DNA of 64,000 nucleotides from UBA1672 sp050633285 (GCA_050633285.1 JBOEGG010000001.1:682001-746000), one strand, 5' to 3'; positions 53,147-62,167 are shown, counted from the first letter of the stretch. The notes: generated from the letters alone by a model not told the origin. Program-made: numbers and translations.

Positions 53147-54538
53147 TTATTCTGCATTGGGCAAGCTTTTGATGATCTTTACGTCGTTTATTTGTGCGTC
53201 ACCCTCAGGCGGGCTGCCAACCAATACAATTGTAAGCTTTTCACTGTGCAATAATCTCTTTGAAACATTTTGAATATCTTCGATCGTTACGGCTTGTATC
53301 TTTTGATTTCGAACATCAAGATAATCCATAGGAAGGTTATCAAGCTGCAATGACGTAATAACAGAAGCAATGGAATCCGTAGAGGTTAAAGACAGGGGGA
53401 GGGAACCTTGTAAATAAGATTGCGCTTCTTGTAATTCTTTATCCGTGACGGGGGTGTTTTTCATTGTATCCCATTGCTCACGAATAAGATTTAACATCTC
53501 AGGGACGCTTTTATTCACCGTAGATGTGGAAACATGGAGGACATCAGCTTCGCGATATGATCTGAAATAAGAATAGATGCCATAGGTCAGTCCGCGTTTC
53601 TCACGTATCTCTTCCATTAAACGAGACCCAAAACCGGATTCTCCTAAAATAAAATTCATAATCACTGCTGCGTAATAATCGGGATCATTGCGATCAATAC
53701 CTTCTTGTGCAATTTCGATAACAGTTTGTGGTATATCTTGTTCATAGAGATACGTTTGACCGGAATTTTGAATAGTAAAACGCTTTTCCTTTGTCTCGGG
53801 AGCATCAGGCATTCCACCGAAAACATCATCCAGGGCAACCTTTAATTCCTCTGGTGTAATATCGCCCGAAACACCAATGATCACTTGGTTCTTACCCAAT
53901 GTTTTGTGAAACGCGCGTAAGTCGTGCTGCGTAATTTGTGCAAGAGTACTAAGCGTACCACCACTATTATGGGCATAGGGGTGACCCGCGAAAATGCGGT
54001 CATTTTGTATACGCGCGGCCATCCATCGCGGATTAGATAGTGATGTACGAATACGGCTTAAATTCGAAGCGCGCATGCGCTCAACAGCGTCATCGTCAAA
54101 GCGCGGCTCTGTTAACGCTAATTTCAATAATGAAAGTGCTTCATCTTTATGATGCGTGAGTGTTTTCAATTGCGCAGAATAATGATCTCGACTGGCCTGA
54201 AAAGCGAGAGTGATTGAATGATCTCTCAACGCTTTTTGAAAGCTCTGCGCATCCATATCACCTGCACCTTCATCCATGGTATTGGATGCAAGACGTGCAC
54301 GCCCTTGTTTATCTTGCGGATCTGTCTTTGACCCTGCCCCCCGGAAGGCGACTTGCATGGCTATAACGGGAATTGAATGATCTTCCACCAACCACGCTGT
54401 AACCCCACTATCGCTTTGGACGGTTTGTATGTCCAAAAATTTGGTGTCACTTTCGGCATTTGCCGTAATGGAAAAGGCCAACATGAAGGGCAAAATAATA
54501 AAAAATGGGGTTAGAAAGCGTAATGGAGGCAACATCAT
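53147..54538 (-). CDS. M16-family peptidase-like protein, catalytically degenerate
   Basis: A 463-residue exported protein with a signal peptide (about 1-29, cleavage after TANA). Two M16 domains are visible, but the HxxEH zinc motif is missing: the equivalent position reads GRARLASNTMDEGAG. The C-terminal domain contains the family-typical RGLTYGIYSYF and the SLPLSLTSTDSIA segments. Such proteins pair with an active M16 subunit to form a heterodimer, as in mitochondrial processing peptidase or the PqqF/YmxG type. Its start overlaps the stop of the active partner gene by four bases, so the two are translationally coupled. Confidence 0.9.
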   Translation of the reverse strand: MMLPPLRFLTPFFIILPFMLAFSITANAESDTKFLDIQTVQSDSGVTAWLVEDHSIPVIAMQVAFRGAGSKTDPQDKQGRARLASNTMDEGAGDMDAQSFQKALRDHSITLAFQASRDHYSAQLKTLTHHKDEALSLLKLALTEPRFDDDAVERMRASNLSRIRTSLSNPRWMAARIQNDRIFAGHPYAHNSGGTLSTLAQITQHDLRAFHKTLGKNQVIIGVSGDITPEELKVALDDVFGGMPDAPETKEKRFTIQNSGQTYLYEQDIPQTVIEIAQEGIDRNDPDYYAAVIMNFILGESGFGSRLMEEIREKRGLTYGIYSYFRSYREADVLHVSTSTVNKSVPEMLNLIREQWDTMKNTPVTDKELQEAQSYLQGSLPLSLTSTDSIASVITSLQLDNLPMDYLDVRNQKIQAVTIEDIQNVSKRLLHSEKLTIVLVGSPPEGDAQINDVKIIKSLPNAE

Positions 54539-55989
54539 TTGGCATCTCCTTGCGACTGATCTGGTGTGGCGGTTTCCTTGGGTAACAATAGCCCAAACAC
54601 AGGAGGGTATATGTACGGTTCATCAGGGTTAAGGTAGGCATGAGCCGCCGCTTGGATTTGACCTTGCGTGACTGAGGCAATCTGTAATGGCCACGATTCA
54701 ATATCATCTAAGCTCATTCCTGTAACCATGTTGTATCCTATAACCATGGCCGGCCCTGTTAAGCTGTCCCGTGCAAATATTGCTTCTGCTTGCATACGTG
54801 TAACTGCGTCCGATAATTCCTGATCTGTAACACCATTTATGGCGATATTATGTAATTGCTCATCAATAGTATCTTGTAAAAGCTCAATCTTATCCTGTGA
54901 TACGGGAATTGCCGTTATACTGAATGTTGAATCATCCCAAGCCGCAGAATAATAAGAGAGAGAGACATCTGTCGCGAGTTTCTTCTCAACAACTAACGTT
55001 TTATAGAGGCGTGAAGTCGAACCGCCCCCCATGATCTCTTCAAAAACCTGTAAGGCAAGAGACATCTTCGCATCCTGACGGTAGCTTGGTACACGGTAGA
55101 CGCGCTTTAACGTTGTCTCTTTAATGATTTCATGCTCAAGCGTTACAGATGTCGAAGCAATAAAAGGCGGTGATGACGTTCGCACGCGTGCAGGTACATC
55201 ACGCTTACGAAGCTTTCCATAGGTGCGCTTTGCAATATCGTGAACATCCGAGGCCGTAACATCACCTGATATAACAACAATCGCATTATTCGGCGCGTAA
55301 TATAGGTCATAAAAAGCTTTGGCATCATCCCAGTTAAGCGTAGCCATTTCATGATACCACCCGATAACAGGAATACTATATGGATGATTAGGGAAAAGAG
55401 CTTCGGACAATTGCTCACCCATTTGCGCGCGCGGATCATTGTCCGTACGTTGCAGGCGTTCTTCTAATATGACTTTGTTTTCCGCTTCTACCTCTTCAAT
55501 TGGTGGGTTAAGGCCACGCATACGGCCTGCTTCCATCTTCATCACTGTTTCTAAATGTTCTACTGCGATAGATTGGTAATATGCGGTGTAGTCTTGTGAT
55601 GTGAAGGCATTGCCTTCTCCTCCAAGAGAACGAACAATGCGTGAAAATTCACCGGGTGCATATGTCCCGAGTTTTGAATGGGAATGCCCTTTGAATAGCA
55701 AATGCTCCAGAAAATGTGCAATGCCTGATTTCCCCGGTGGCTCATCGGCAGCACCGGCGCGATACCACACCATGTGCGTAACAACAGGGGCACGGTGATT
55801 TTCAACGATGACAACTTCCAGACCATTCGACAATGTGAAAGACTGCGCGTTAAAAACTTTTTGTTTTTCTGTGGCTTCTTGCTCCGTGGAAGGGACTGCC
55901 GTCGTTTCTGCTTGTACGACTTGCGGACTTACCAAGGCAATACATGCACATAAAGAAAGTGTGAGCTTGGTTATTGATCGGCTTTGCAT
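54535..55989 (-). CDS. M16-family zinc peptidase (active subunit)
   Basis: A 484-residue exported peptidase. A signal peptide (about 1-28, cleavage after VVQA) precedes the catalytic M16 domain, which has the inverted zinc motif H92-F-L-E95-H96 (AHFLEHLLFK) and the downstream Glu ligand in the ENKVILEERLQR region. The C-terminal domain has R/Y-type substrate-binding residues typical of the family (KRVYRVPSYR). It likely forms a heterodimer with the degenerate partner encoded next. In mitochondria the related pair processes imported precursors; in alphaproteobacteria substrates are mostly unknown. It follows bamF and lspA on the minus strand. Confidence 0.93.
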   Translation of the reverse strand: MQSRSITKLTLSLCACIALVSPQVVQAETTAVPSTEQEATEKQKVFNAQSFTLSNGLEVVIVENHRAPVVTHMVWYRAGAADEPPGKSGIAHFLEHLLFKGHSHSKLGTYAPGEFSRIVRSLGGEGNAFTSQDYTAYYQSIAVEHLETVMKMEAGRMRGLNPPIEEVEAENKVILEERLQRTDNDPRAQMGEQLSEALFPNHPYSIPVIGWYHEMATLNWDDAKAFYDLYYAPNNAIVVISGDVTASDVHDIAKRTYGKLRKRDVPARVRTSSPPFIASTSVTLEHEIIKETTLKRVYRVPSYRQDAKMSLALQVFEEIMGGGSTSRLYKTLVVEKKLATDVSLSYYSAAWDDSTFSITAIPVSQDKIELLQDTIDEQLHNIAINGVTDQELSDAVTRMQAEAIFARDSLTGPAMVIGYNMVTGMSLDDIESWPLQIASVTQGQIQAAAHAYLNPDEPYIYPPVFGLLLPKETATPDQSQGDAK

Positions 55990-56023
55990 GGATTTAAAAA
56001 CCTTATATGTAATCAGGCAATAC

Positions 56024-56551
56024 TTATTCTTCTATAATGGCTGTTTCACCATCAGTGGCACTTTTACCTTCTTCAAGGTTTTGCTTAATGCGTTCATATT
56101 CTTTTTTGGGATCAACAACAGTCGCAGAAGCCTGCGTTGCAGACTTATCAAGCTTTAGCAATTTTTGAACGACAGTTCTATTACGCTCATCCAACTCTGC
56201 GGTTTCATTATTCACAGTTGCACGAATATTTTTATCAATGCCTTGTGCTTCTACTTTTTCAAGAAGAACAGATTCGCCCGAGCTTAGGGTTTCTGATGAT
56301 ACTTTTTCTTCACCGAACACGGCTTCTTGCGCCTTGGCAATAGTTGGTTGCTCTTGCGGTCGGGGTGCACCCAAAACAGGAGGGGGGAGGGCAACAGAAG
56401 AAGGTATCTCTAATGGTGCGCGTGTAATAACCGCGAATTCATCAGGCGCTTCTCTTTCCAGTCCCAAAGAATTACGCACATTCCCGCAGCTTGCCACTGA
56501 CAGACTGCAAAGAAGACATCCGGATAGGAGGAAAAAATTATTTGTATTCAT
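56024..56551 (-). CDS. bamF: BamF-like outer membrane lipoprotein (DUF3035)
   Basis: About 175 residues. A lipoprotein signal peptide ends in the lipobox VASC (cysteine at about position 22 from the ATG at 56551). Then comes a DUF3035 segment: EREAPDEFAVITRAPLEIPSSVALPPPVLGAPRP. DUF3035 includes BamF, a component of the alphaproteobacterial beta-barrel assembly complex. The rest is helical and charged. The ATG at 56551 is preferred to a TTG at 56566, which would overlap lspA. It lies between lspA and the M16 pair, the usual alphaproteobacterial order. Confidence 0.85.
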   Translation of the reverse strand: MNTNNFFLLSGCLLCSLSVASCGNVRNSLGLEREAPDEFAVITRAPLEIPSSVALPPPVLGAPRPQEQPTIAKAQEAVFGEEKVSSETLSSGESVLLEKVEAQGIDKNIRATVNNETAELDERNRTVVQKLLKLDKSATQASATVVDPKKEYERIKQNLEEGKSATDGETAIIEE

Positions 56552-56555
56552 TTGT

Positions 56556-57236
56556 TTATCGTCCAAATCGTTTTAGAAGAAAATTCTTGTGTGCACGACG
56601 CTTACGTCTTTGCTTACGATATCTATCTTTGGCTTGAATATCAAAGAATAAAGATACAATAATCAACAGGCTAATACCTGTTACTACTGCCATATCGGCA
56701 ATATTGAAGGCAGGCCAGTGATATCCCATCATATGAAAGTCAAGGAAATCAATAACGGCACCATAACGTGCGCGGTCAATGACATTGCCAAGCGCTCCGC
56801 CAATGACTAGGGCGTAACAAAATCCGTGTAGGTTACTCTCGGCGCGCCATAACCACACCATGAATAACACAGTAATGCCAAGCGCAACAAAAACCAGTAT
56901 CGTCGGCATATAGCCACCATATTCGCTAAACATGCTAAAGCTAACACCGGTATTCCAAGCCATAACAATGTTAAAGAATGACGTAACCTTTACACCGTAA
57001 TAAGGTAAAATCATTGGAGAAGCATTATACCAGTCCAGAAAATTATACCCCGTTTGCCCCATAGCATTCGGACGTACAAGAAGCTCCGTCACAGCCCATT
57101 TGCTGATCTGGTCTGATAAAAAAACAAGGAAGGCAATAATGAACCAAAACAAACGTTTGCACAGGGCAGAGTTTTTCTGTTCTCTTTCACGTATAAGCGC
57201 CCGTTCTTCTTTACGTTCTTGTAAATTATCACTCAT
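56556..57236 (-). CDS. lspA: Lipoprotein signal peptidase
   Basis: About 226 residues, longer than E. coli LspA (164) because of N-terminal and C-terminal charged extensions. Four membrane segments surround the two catalytic aspartates in NVIDRARYG and FNIADMAVV. The N-terminal part carries a charged stretch (NLQERKEERALIREREQK), and the C-terminus is strongly basic (KDRYRKQRRKRRAHK). The enzyme cleaves lipoprotein signal peptides at the lipobox. I chose the ATG at 57236; a GTG at 57257 would add seven residues. Confidence 0.93.
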   Translation of the reverse strand: MSDNLQERKEERALIREREQKNSALCKRLFWFIIAFLVFLSDQISKWAVTELLVRPNAMGQTGYNFLDWYNASPMILPYYGVKVTSFFNIVMAWNTGVSFSMFSEYGGYMPTILVFVALGITVLFMVWLWRAESNLHGFCYALVIGGALGNVIDRARYGAVIDFLDFHMMGYHWPAFNIADMAVVTGISLLIIVSLFFDIQAKDRYRKQRRKRRAHKNFLLKRFGR

Positions 57237-57307
57237 TATATCGAGAAACCTCGTCACCTACAGTTTAATAAATTGAAGGTGACAAGGTAACGCTTTATGC
57301 GCGACAA

Positions 57308-57790
57308 TCAAGCATGTTTTTTGCAGAAAAATTTCTTGCCAAATTTACCAAACAAGAAATCCACAGAAAGCATACCGCCACCTTTAAGCATTGGAACGGC
57401 AAGAAGTAACATCCACATATAGTGATCTGCATTCGCAACTTCGTATTCCGCAGGAACGAGGTACTGTATCGTCAATGTCATAACCAAAAGGCCTGCTGCA
57501 CCAACACGTGTGAATAAACCAAGGGCAAGCATAATAGGTAAAGCAAGCTCACCCACTGTACCACCTATTGCGGCAAGTTCGGCCGGAACTCCCGGTATAG
57601 GGTGGTAGTCTGAAAAGGCAGTGACAACGTCGTCCCATTGTCCGTTCATATAACTATCAAATTTTAATTTTCCTGATTTGAAAAAGATATTGGCCATAAA
57701 CAGACGAATAGCCAAGTCCAGCAATGGTGACAATGTCATATCCGAGAGTCTTATTATTTTTTTATATGTAGTACAAAGTTTCATCATCAT
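57308..57790 (-). CDS. DoxX-family membrane protein of the bufferin locus
   Basis: A 160-residue membrane protein with four helices, the DoxX layout, and RLFMANIFFKSGKLKF and GLFTRVGAAGLLVMTL-like segments. DoxX proteins are often found in MNIO/bufferin clusters (as gigD in the gig loci), where their role is not settled. It lies 48 bases after bufC on the same strand and likely belongs to the bufABC transcript. Three consecutive ATG codons at the start leave the exact first residue open by two codons. Confidence 0.85.
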   Translation of the reverse strand: MMMKLCTTYKKIIRLSDMTLSPLLDLAIRLFMANIFFKSGKLKFDSYMNGQWDDVVTAFSDYHPIPGVPAELAAIGGTVGELALPIMLALGLFTRVGAAGLLVMTLTIQYLVPAEYEVANADHYMWMLLLAVPMLKGGGMLSVDFLFGKFGKKFFCKKHA

Positions 57791-57838
57791 ATCGGTTAAT
57801 CTTTCTGTTTAAGTCTTTCTTTTTCAATGTTTTATAAT

Positions 57839-58633
57839 CTATATAGGACTATTCGTACTGGGTACGGATAAGGTTTCAAGGCAAAGGTGTTTTTGTAGAA
57901 ATTCTTGAAAATTAAAGTCGGGATAGGTCATGAGTACCGTTTCTACCGCTTCTCCTAAAGCCTCCCCGTCATTTAATGTGCGTAAGATGGTATATTCATC
58001 CGCAGATAAAGGCAGTATTTGCACATCAAATTGTGGCCTGTTTATAAGGAGATAGCATTCATTCTTTTGTGACAAGTCCAATTGTGTATCTGTTTTACCC
58101 TCACAAAGACCTTTAATGTCCTGTAACGGATAATCAGAATGTAAAAGTGTAGAGGAGCTACGCAACGGGATAATGGTTTCTCCCAACCTATCAGGTGGTA
58201 TTTGTGCAAGGCGCTCTGCATCCATTGCGATATCATCCGGTGCGTAATAGGCATGATTTATCGCAAGCTCAAACGTGGAGACATCTACTAAGTATGGTAA
58301 ATTCCGTGCAGGCTCATACGTTTTAATAAAGCTGTCAAAACCACGTCCATAAAGATGGAGGCAACCGCTATGGGGTGGGTTTTCAAAAATGAAGGCACGA
58401 GCCATGGATTTTAAAAAGTCTGTTCCAACCAGATTCTCAAGCAATGGAAAGGTGGCGCATAGTGCACTGCTTAAACTACCTACGATATTGTTGTGATAGA
58501 CCCTCAGGCGCTCTTGCGTACTAATATGATTGTCATCAAACAATTCTGTGAAATTATCTTGCGCTTGTACAAGTTCATCAACAGGACGCAGCATAATATC
58601 TTTAAATTCTGTTTGAAATTTATTCAGCGACAT
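57839..58633 (-). CDS. bufC: BufC-like DUF2063 protein
   Basis: About 264 residues. The first 90 or so form the DUF2063 domain (putative DNA-binding name in databases; LVQAQDNFTELFDDNHISTQERLRVYHNN and ALCATFPLLENLVGTDFLKSMARAFI). BufC is thought to work as the partner of the MNIO enzyme BufB in RiPP maturation, probably in precursor recognition. The ATG at 58633 overlaps bufB by 14 bases; a second ATG at 58645 is in frame. The C-terminal part is a family-typical mixed fold. Confidence 0.85.
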   Translation of the reverse strand: MSLNKFQTEFKDIMLRPVDELVQAQDNFTELFDDNHISTQERLRVYHNNIVGSLSSALCATFPLLENLVGTDFLKSMARAFIFENPPHSGCLHLYGRGFDSFIKTYEPARNLPYLVDVSTFELAINHAYYAPDDIAMDAERLAQIPPDRLGETIIPLRSSSTLLHSDYPLQDIKGLCEGKTDTQLDLSQKNECYLLINRPQFDVQILPLSADEYTILRTLNDGEALGEAVETVLMTYPDFNFQEFLQKHLCLETLSVPSTNSPI

Positions 58634-59528
58634 CAGATGTTCCATTTGATGAGTTGAAAAGGATATTGCGTGCATTCGAAGCTTCTGACAGGAGAACATC
58701 AAGGGCAGGGAAATCTTGATCCCATTCAATGAGTGTAGGCTTCGTTCCTGTCTGATGAGTTGTATATTCATATAACGTCCAAACATCGTCGCAAACAGTT
58801 TGATTATGTGTATCGATCAATAGTGTATGCTCTCCTGTCTTTCGAACGATATGCCCTGCCAGATGAATTTCGCCTACGGCTTCTTTGTTAATATTATCAA
58901 TATAAAGATGCGGATCAAGGTCGTGATTATGGCTCTGAACATAGATATTATTAACGTCCAATAATATGCCACAACCGGTTCTCTCGACCAATGCGTTCAT
59001 AAATTCATATTCCTGCATGTCATTATCTTTAAAGGCAATGTAGGTAGATGGATTTTCAACCAGAATAGAGCGATTGAAAAAAGACTGCGTCCGGTCAATA
59101 TTCTCACATACTTTGCTTAAGCTTTCTTCTGTGTAAGGCAGCGGCAAAAGATCGTTCAAATGGGCGTTACCACTTGCACTCCACGCGACATGATCTGAAA
59201 TAATAAAGGGGTCGAAATCATCAATAAGCTGCTTGAACTGTGATAGGTGATCTGCATTCACGGGTTCATCTGATCCTAAAGAAAGGCCAACGCCGTGCAT
59301 GCTTAAATTGTAACTTTCTCTGATTTTACCAAGCATGTGGCGATGAATACCACCGCAGAAATAGTTTTCAGGGTGTATTTCCAGCCAACCAAGATCAGGA
59401 GAGGTTTCGAGTATCTCCTCATAATGTGGGGCTCTTAATCCTATACCCACCGGGCTACGCAAAACGTCTCCCGGTGGGCTTGAGGAAAAAGCCTGCATCG
59501 ATTTGTAGTGAGTGGCAGGCTCGTTCAT
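58620..59528 (-). CDS. bufB: MNIO-family (DUF692) bufferin-modifying enzyme
   Basis: A 302-residue member of the multinuclear non-heme iron-dependent oxidase family (DUF692). TIM-barrel signatures with metal ligands are visible: SMHGVGLSLGS, IISDHVAWS, GILLDVNNIYVQSHNH and GEIHLAGH. In bufferin systems the enzyme converts cysteine residues of the precursor into 5-thiooxazole groups. It lies 12 bases after the precursor gene. The N-terminal 25 residues (Ser/Pro) are family-variable. Confidence 0.92.
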   Translation of the reverse strand: MNEPATHYKSMQAFSSSPPGDVLRSPVGIGLRAPHYEEILETSPDLGWLEIHPENYFCGGIHRHMLGKIRESYNLSMHGVGLSLGSDEPVNADHLSQFKQLIDDFDPFIISDHVAWSASGNAHLNDLLPLPYTEESLSKVCENIDRTQSFFNRSILVENPSTYIAFKDNDMQEYEFMNALVERTGCGILLDVNNIYVQSHNHDLDPHLYIDNINKEAVGEIHLAGHIVRKTGEHTLLIDTHNQTVCDDVWTLYEYTTHQTGTKPTLIEWDQDFPALDVLLSEASNARNILFNSSNGTSDVAE

Positions 59529-59540
59529 AGCTCTATAATC

Positions 59541-59837
59541 TTAGTGTTTCATGTCTTTTTTCATGTCATCCATTACCGGCTCAACAGAACCGCCAACGAT
59601 TTTCTCACATGTGCCTTTTGGCAAAGCAACCCATTCAACGCCACTTCCGTCTACAGATGCCTGACCTGCGCAACCATGTGCTTTGTCAGCAGAACCACAA
59701 CCATTTTTACCGGCTTTAACAACGCCATAGCATTTTTCTTGACCGTCTTTGATTGCGTGTGCAGATGATGAAACTCCGGCAACTGCAACAGTAGCAACAG
59801 CACCAGCCAATAATGTATTTAAAGTCTTCTTGTTCAT
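59541..59837 (-). CDS. bufA: Bufferin precursor peptide (DUF2282)
   Basis: A 98-residue exported precursor. A signal peptide (about 1-28, ending SSSAHA) precedes a core with cysteines C36, C47, C56 and C77. The motif EKCYGVVKAGKNGCG and GVEWVALPKGTCEKI are typical of DUF2282 bufferins. The core is Cys- and Gly-rich and would be modified by BufB/BufC, then exported unusually by the signal peptide to the periplasm, where related peptides chelate copper. A Met/Asp/Lys tail (MDDMKKDMKH) follows. A GAGG site precedes the ATG, and the sigma-F-like element lies 90 bases upstream. Confidence 0.9.
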   Translation of the reverse strand: MNKKTLNTLLAGAVATVAVAGVSSSAHAIKDGQEKCYGVVKAGKNGCGSADKAHGCAGQASVDGSGVEWVALPKGTCEKIVGGSVEPVMDDMKKDMKH

Positions 59838-59927
59838 GAATATTTCCTCATAATCTTGAAATTTATAATTAACTCAGTTGAGAACGAAAGTTTTGATAAT
59901 CTCATTTTCAGTTGAGTTACCCTAGCT

Positions 59928-59953
59928 TTCGTCCAGTTCGAAAATAAGGTTAC
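59928..59953 (-). promoter_or_regulatory. Candidate ECF sigma-F-type promoter of bufABC
   Basis: On the minus strand GTAACC (59948-59953) is separated by exactly 16 bases from CGAA (59928-59931). I recall this as the Caulobacter sigma-F promoter pattern of bufferin-type genes. It gives a leader of about 85 bases to bufA. The leader also has two copies of TCAGTTGAG (59874-59882 and 59908-59916, plus strand). No sigF gene is in the window. Confidence 0.65.
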
Positions 59954-60049
59954 ATGCTAATTTCAAAAAAAGAAGATAAAAAAGGATTTTGTATTTTTTG
60001 TATGTGCATATAAAAGGAATACAGAAAAAGAAGACGGGACGCACGCACA

Positions 60050-60982
60050 TTGGGTATAAAATGCTTCACAACATATAAAGATGTTCCACAAGACGCACAA
60101 AATTGTGTCTTGGTTATTGGTAATTTCGACGGTGTTCATTTAGGACATCAGGCTTTGTTGAAAAAAGGGCGCGAAATAGCCAAGAAGAAAAATGTACCCT
60201 TGGGCGTTTTGACCTTTGAACCGCACCCAAGACAGCTTTTCCGTCCTGATGAACCACCTTGCCGTATTACACCGAACGATCTGAAGAACGAACGTTTGTG
60301 TGATTGCGGTGTTGATTTAGTGTTTTCTTTGCCCTTTGATTGGGATTTTGCCAGCCAAAGCGCAGATGACTTTGTTCAAAACATATTGATTGATGGTATT
60401 CAGGCATCGCACGTTATTGTTGGCTATGACTTTAAATTTGGACAATTGCGTCAGGGCACACCACATACCATAAAGGATGCCGGTCTAGATGTAACCGTTA
60501 TCGAAAAAATCGAAGAGGAGGGCGCTGGCGACCTTTCTTCCAGTCATGTGCGCCAACTCTTGCGCCATGGTAAAATTGACGAAGCCAATAGTGTCTTGGG
60601 TTGGAACTGGGAAGTGCGTGGGGAAATCGTTAAAGGCGACCAACGTGGGCGAGAACTCGGTTATCCCACGGCAAACATGTCCTTGGATGAAGTCGTGCAT
60701 CCTGCATATGGTATCTATGCTTGCTTAGTCAGGTTAAAAGATGAGGATGACTGGAGGATGGCGGCAACGAATATCGGTATTCGCCCGATGTTTGAAGTTC
60801 CAACCGCGCAAATAGAAACATTTATCTTCGATTTTGATCGTGAAATCTATGGGCAGGCATTATGCGTGCGCCCTGTAAAACGGTTGCGTGGTGAGGCGAA
60901 ATTTAATTCTCTTGATGAGCTAATTGTTCAAATGGATAAAGATTGTGCGCAGGCACGCGAAGTACTGACAACGCTGATGTAA
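60050..60982 (+). CDS. ribF: Bifunctional riboflavin kinase / FAD synthetase, TTG start
   Basis: A 310-residue enzyme that makes FMN and then FAD. The N-terminal FAD synthetase domain has GNFDGVHLGHQALL near 24-37, and the C-terminal riboflavin kinase domain (about 185-310) has the GDQRGRELGYPTANM motif, GIYAC and NIGIRPMF. The start is TTG at 60050; no ATG lies near the conserved N-terminus and upstream codons give no better choice. In alphaproteobacteria ribF is usually followed closely by ileS; here an AEC permease lies between. Confidence 0.95.
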   Translation: MGIKCFTTYKDVPQDAQNCVLVIGNFDGVHLGHQALLKKGREIAKKKNVPLGVLTFEPHPRQLFRPDEPPCRITPNDLKNERLCDCGVDLVFSLPFDWDFASQSADDFVQNILIDGIQASHVIVGYDFKFGQLRQGTPHTIKDAGLDVTVIEKIEEEGAGDLSSSHVRQLLRHGKIDEANSVLGWNWEVRGEIVKGDQRGRELGYPTANMSLDEVVHPAYGIYACLVRLKDEDDWRMAATNIGIRPMFEVPTAQIETFIFDFDREIYGQALCVRPVKRLRGEAKFNSLDELIVQMDKDCAQAREVLTTLM

Positions 60983-61023
60983 CACAAGCAGCGGTCTAAT
61001 CTAAAACATTTAAGGTGATATAT

Positions 61024-61947
61024 ATGGCAGTCTTTCTCTCTCTTTTTATCAATTTACTGCCCCTTTATGCATTGATTGGGGCGGGGTATTTTGCCGGGCG
61101 TGTTCTGCACGTTGACCGTCAAAGCCTCGGCTCATTGGCGATTTATATGTTCATGCCCGTTGTTGTGTTCGGGTCGGTTGTTAATCTTGATTTTAAACCG
61201 TCCTACATCGTTTTACCGATTTTCATTTATATCGTAAGTGTCATTACGGGGCTTGGTTTTTTAGCTATAGGGAATAAAGTTTACAAGGATTCGCAAGCCA
61301 ATTTGATGGCGATGTGCGCATCTATGGGGAATACGGGGTATTTCGGCCTTCCGCTTGTCTTCCTGTTTTTTGATAAGGAAACCGTCGCAATCTATATCTT
61401 TATGATGCTTGGTGGTCTGATGTATGAGGCCACAGTTGGATATTACATTGCCGCGCGTGGTGCATTCACGGCGCGTGAGAGTATGATAAAGCTGATTAAA
61501 TTCCCAACCATTTACGCGATGGCTGCGGGCTTTACAGTGAATTACCTGAATATTGAATTGCCTGAGATTTTCTGGACATATTGGACACATTTTAAGGGGG
61601 CGTATGTCATTGTTGGTATGATGATTGTCGGCGCGGCACTGTCCACGTTGGATAAGTTTGTCTTTGGCCCGCGTTTTATCTCACTGGTATTTGCAGGTAA
61701 ATTTATTGCATGGATTGCCCTGGCTTTTGGTTTTGTATTGCTTGACCGTCATATATTCAATTGGTTTACAACAGATATCCATAATCTCGTAATGGTTATG
61801 GCACTTGTCCCTCCGGCGGCAAATATCGCAACCTTTGCAACGCAAATGAATTTACAGCCGGAAAAAGCTGCCACAACGATATTAGTCGGCACAATCTTTG
61901 CGTTATTCTATATCCCCGCGATGATCTGGCTGCTTGGTATTCAGTAG
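61024..61947 (+). CDS. AEC-family permease (auxin efflux carrier type)
   Basis: About 307 residues with ten membrane segments in two five-helix repeats. The motif SMGNTGYFGLPLVFLFF around 100-117 and the later PPAANIATFATQMNL are typical of the AEC family. Bacterial members often export small organic acids such as malate or malonate, but the substrate is not readable here. The ATG at 61024 follows AAGGTG; a GTG at 61015 would add three residues. It sits between ribF and ileS. Confidence 0.85.
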   Translation: MAVFLSLFINLLPLYALIGAGYFAGRVLHVDRQSLGSLAIYMFMPVVVFGSVVNLDFKPSYIVLPIFIYIVSVITGLGFLAIGNKVYKDSQANLMAMCASMGNTGYFGLPLVFLFFDKETVAIYIFMMLGGLMYEATVGYYIAARGAFTARESMIKLIKFPTIYAMAAGFTVNYLNIELPEIFWTYWTHFKGAYVIVGMMIVGAALSTLDKFVFGPRFISLVFAGKFIAWIALAFGFVLLDRHIFNWFTTDIHNLVMVMALVPPAANIATFATQMNLQPEKAATTILVGTIFALFYIPAMIWLLGIQ

Positions 61948-62103
61948 GGGCAGGGGCTTAAGGGTTTATTAACTTTTAGCATGCTCGATATGCAATTTTT
62001 GCACTTCTATTTGTGCGCTGGGTGCATTACAACCCCGAAACATATTTACACCCCCTAATTATCAGAGATATACACCCTCTTATCAAATGATAATTCACTT
62101 TAT

Positions 62104-62136
62104 GGCACGGGCCGTTTATCGGCTCGTGCCTTTTTT
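62104..62136 (+). terminator. Rho-independent terminator upstream of ileS
   Basis: A 10-bp GC-rich stem (62104-62113 with 62121-62130, one G-T pair) closes a 7-base loop and is followed by a run of six T. It lies about 155 bases after the AEC permease stop. Confidence 0.8.
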
Positions 62137-62167
62137 CTTAACTTCCATAAATATTACGTCAAAGCCT

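Noticed and set aside
53147..54538. Degenerate M16 gene as a pseudogene
   Set aside because: The frame is intact with a signal peptide and conserved C-terminal motifs, and the pairing with an active partner is a known pattern, so loss of the zinc motif reflects a subunit role.
58634..58786. N-terminal extension of BufC
   Set aside because: It would overlap bufB by 167 bases, and the conserved DUF2063 domain begins just after the ATG at 58633.
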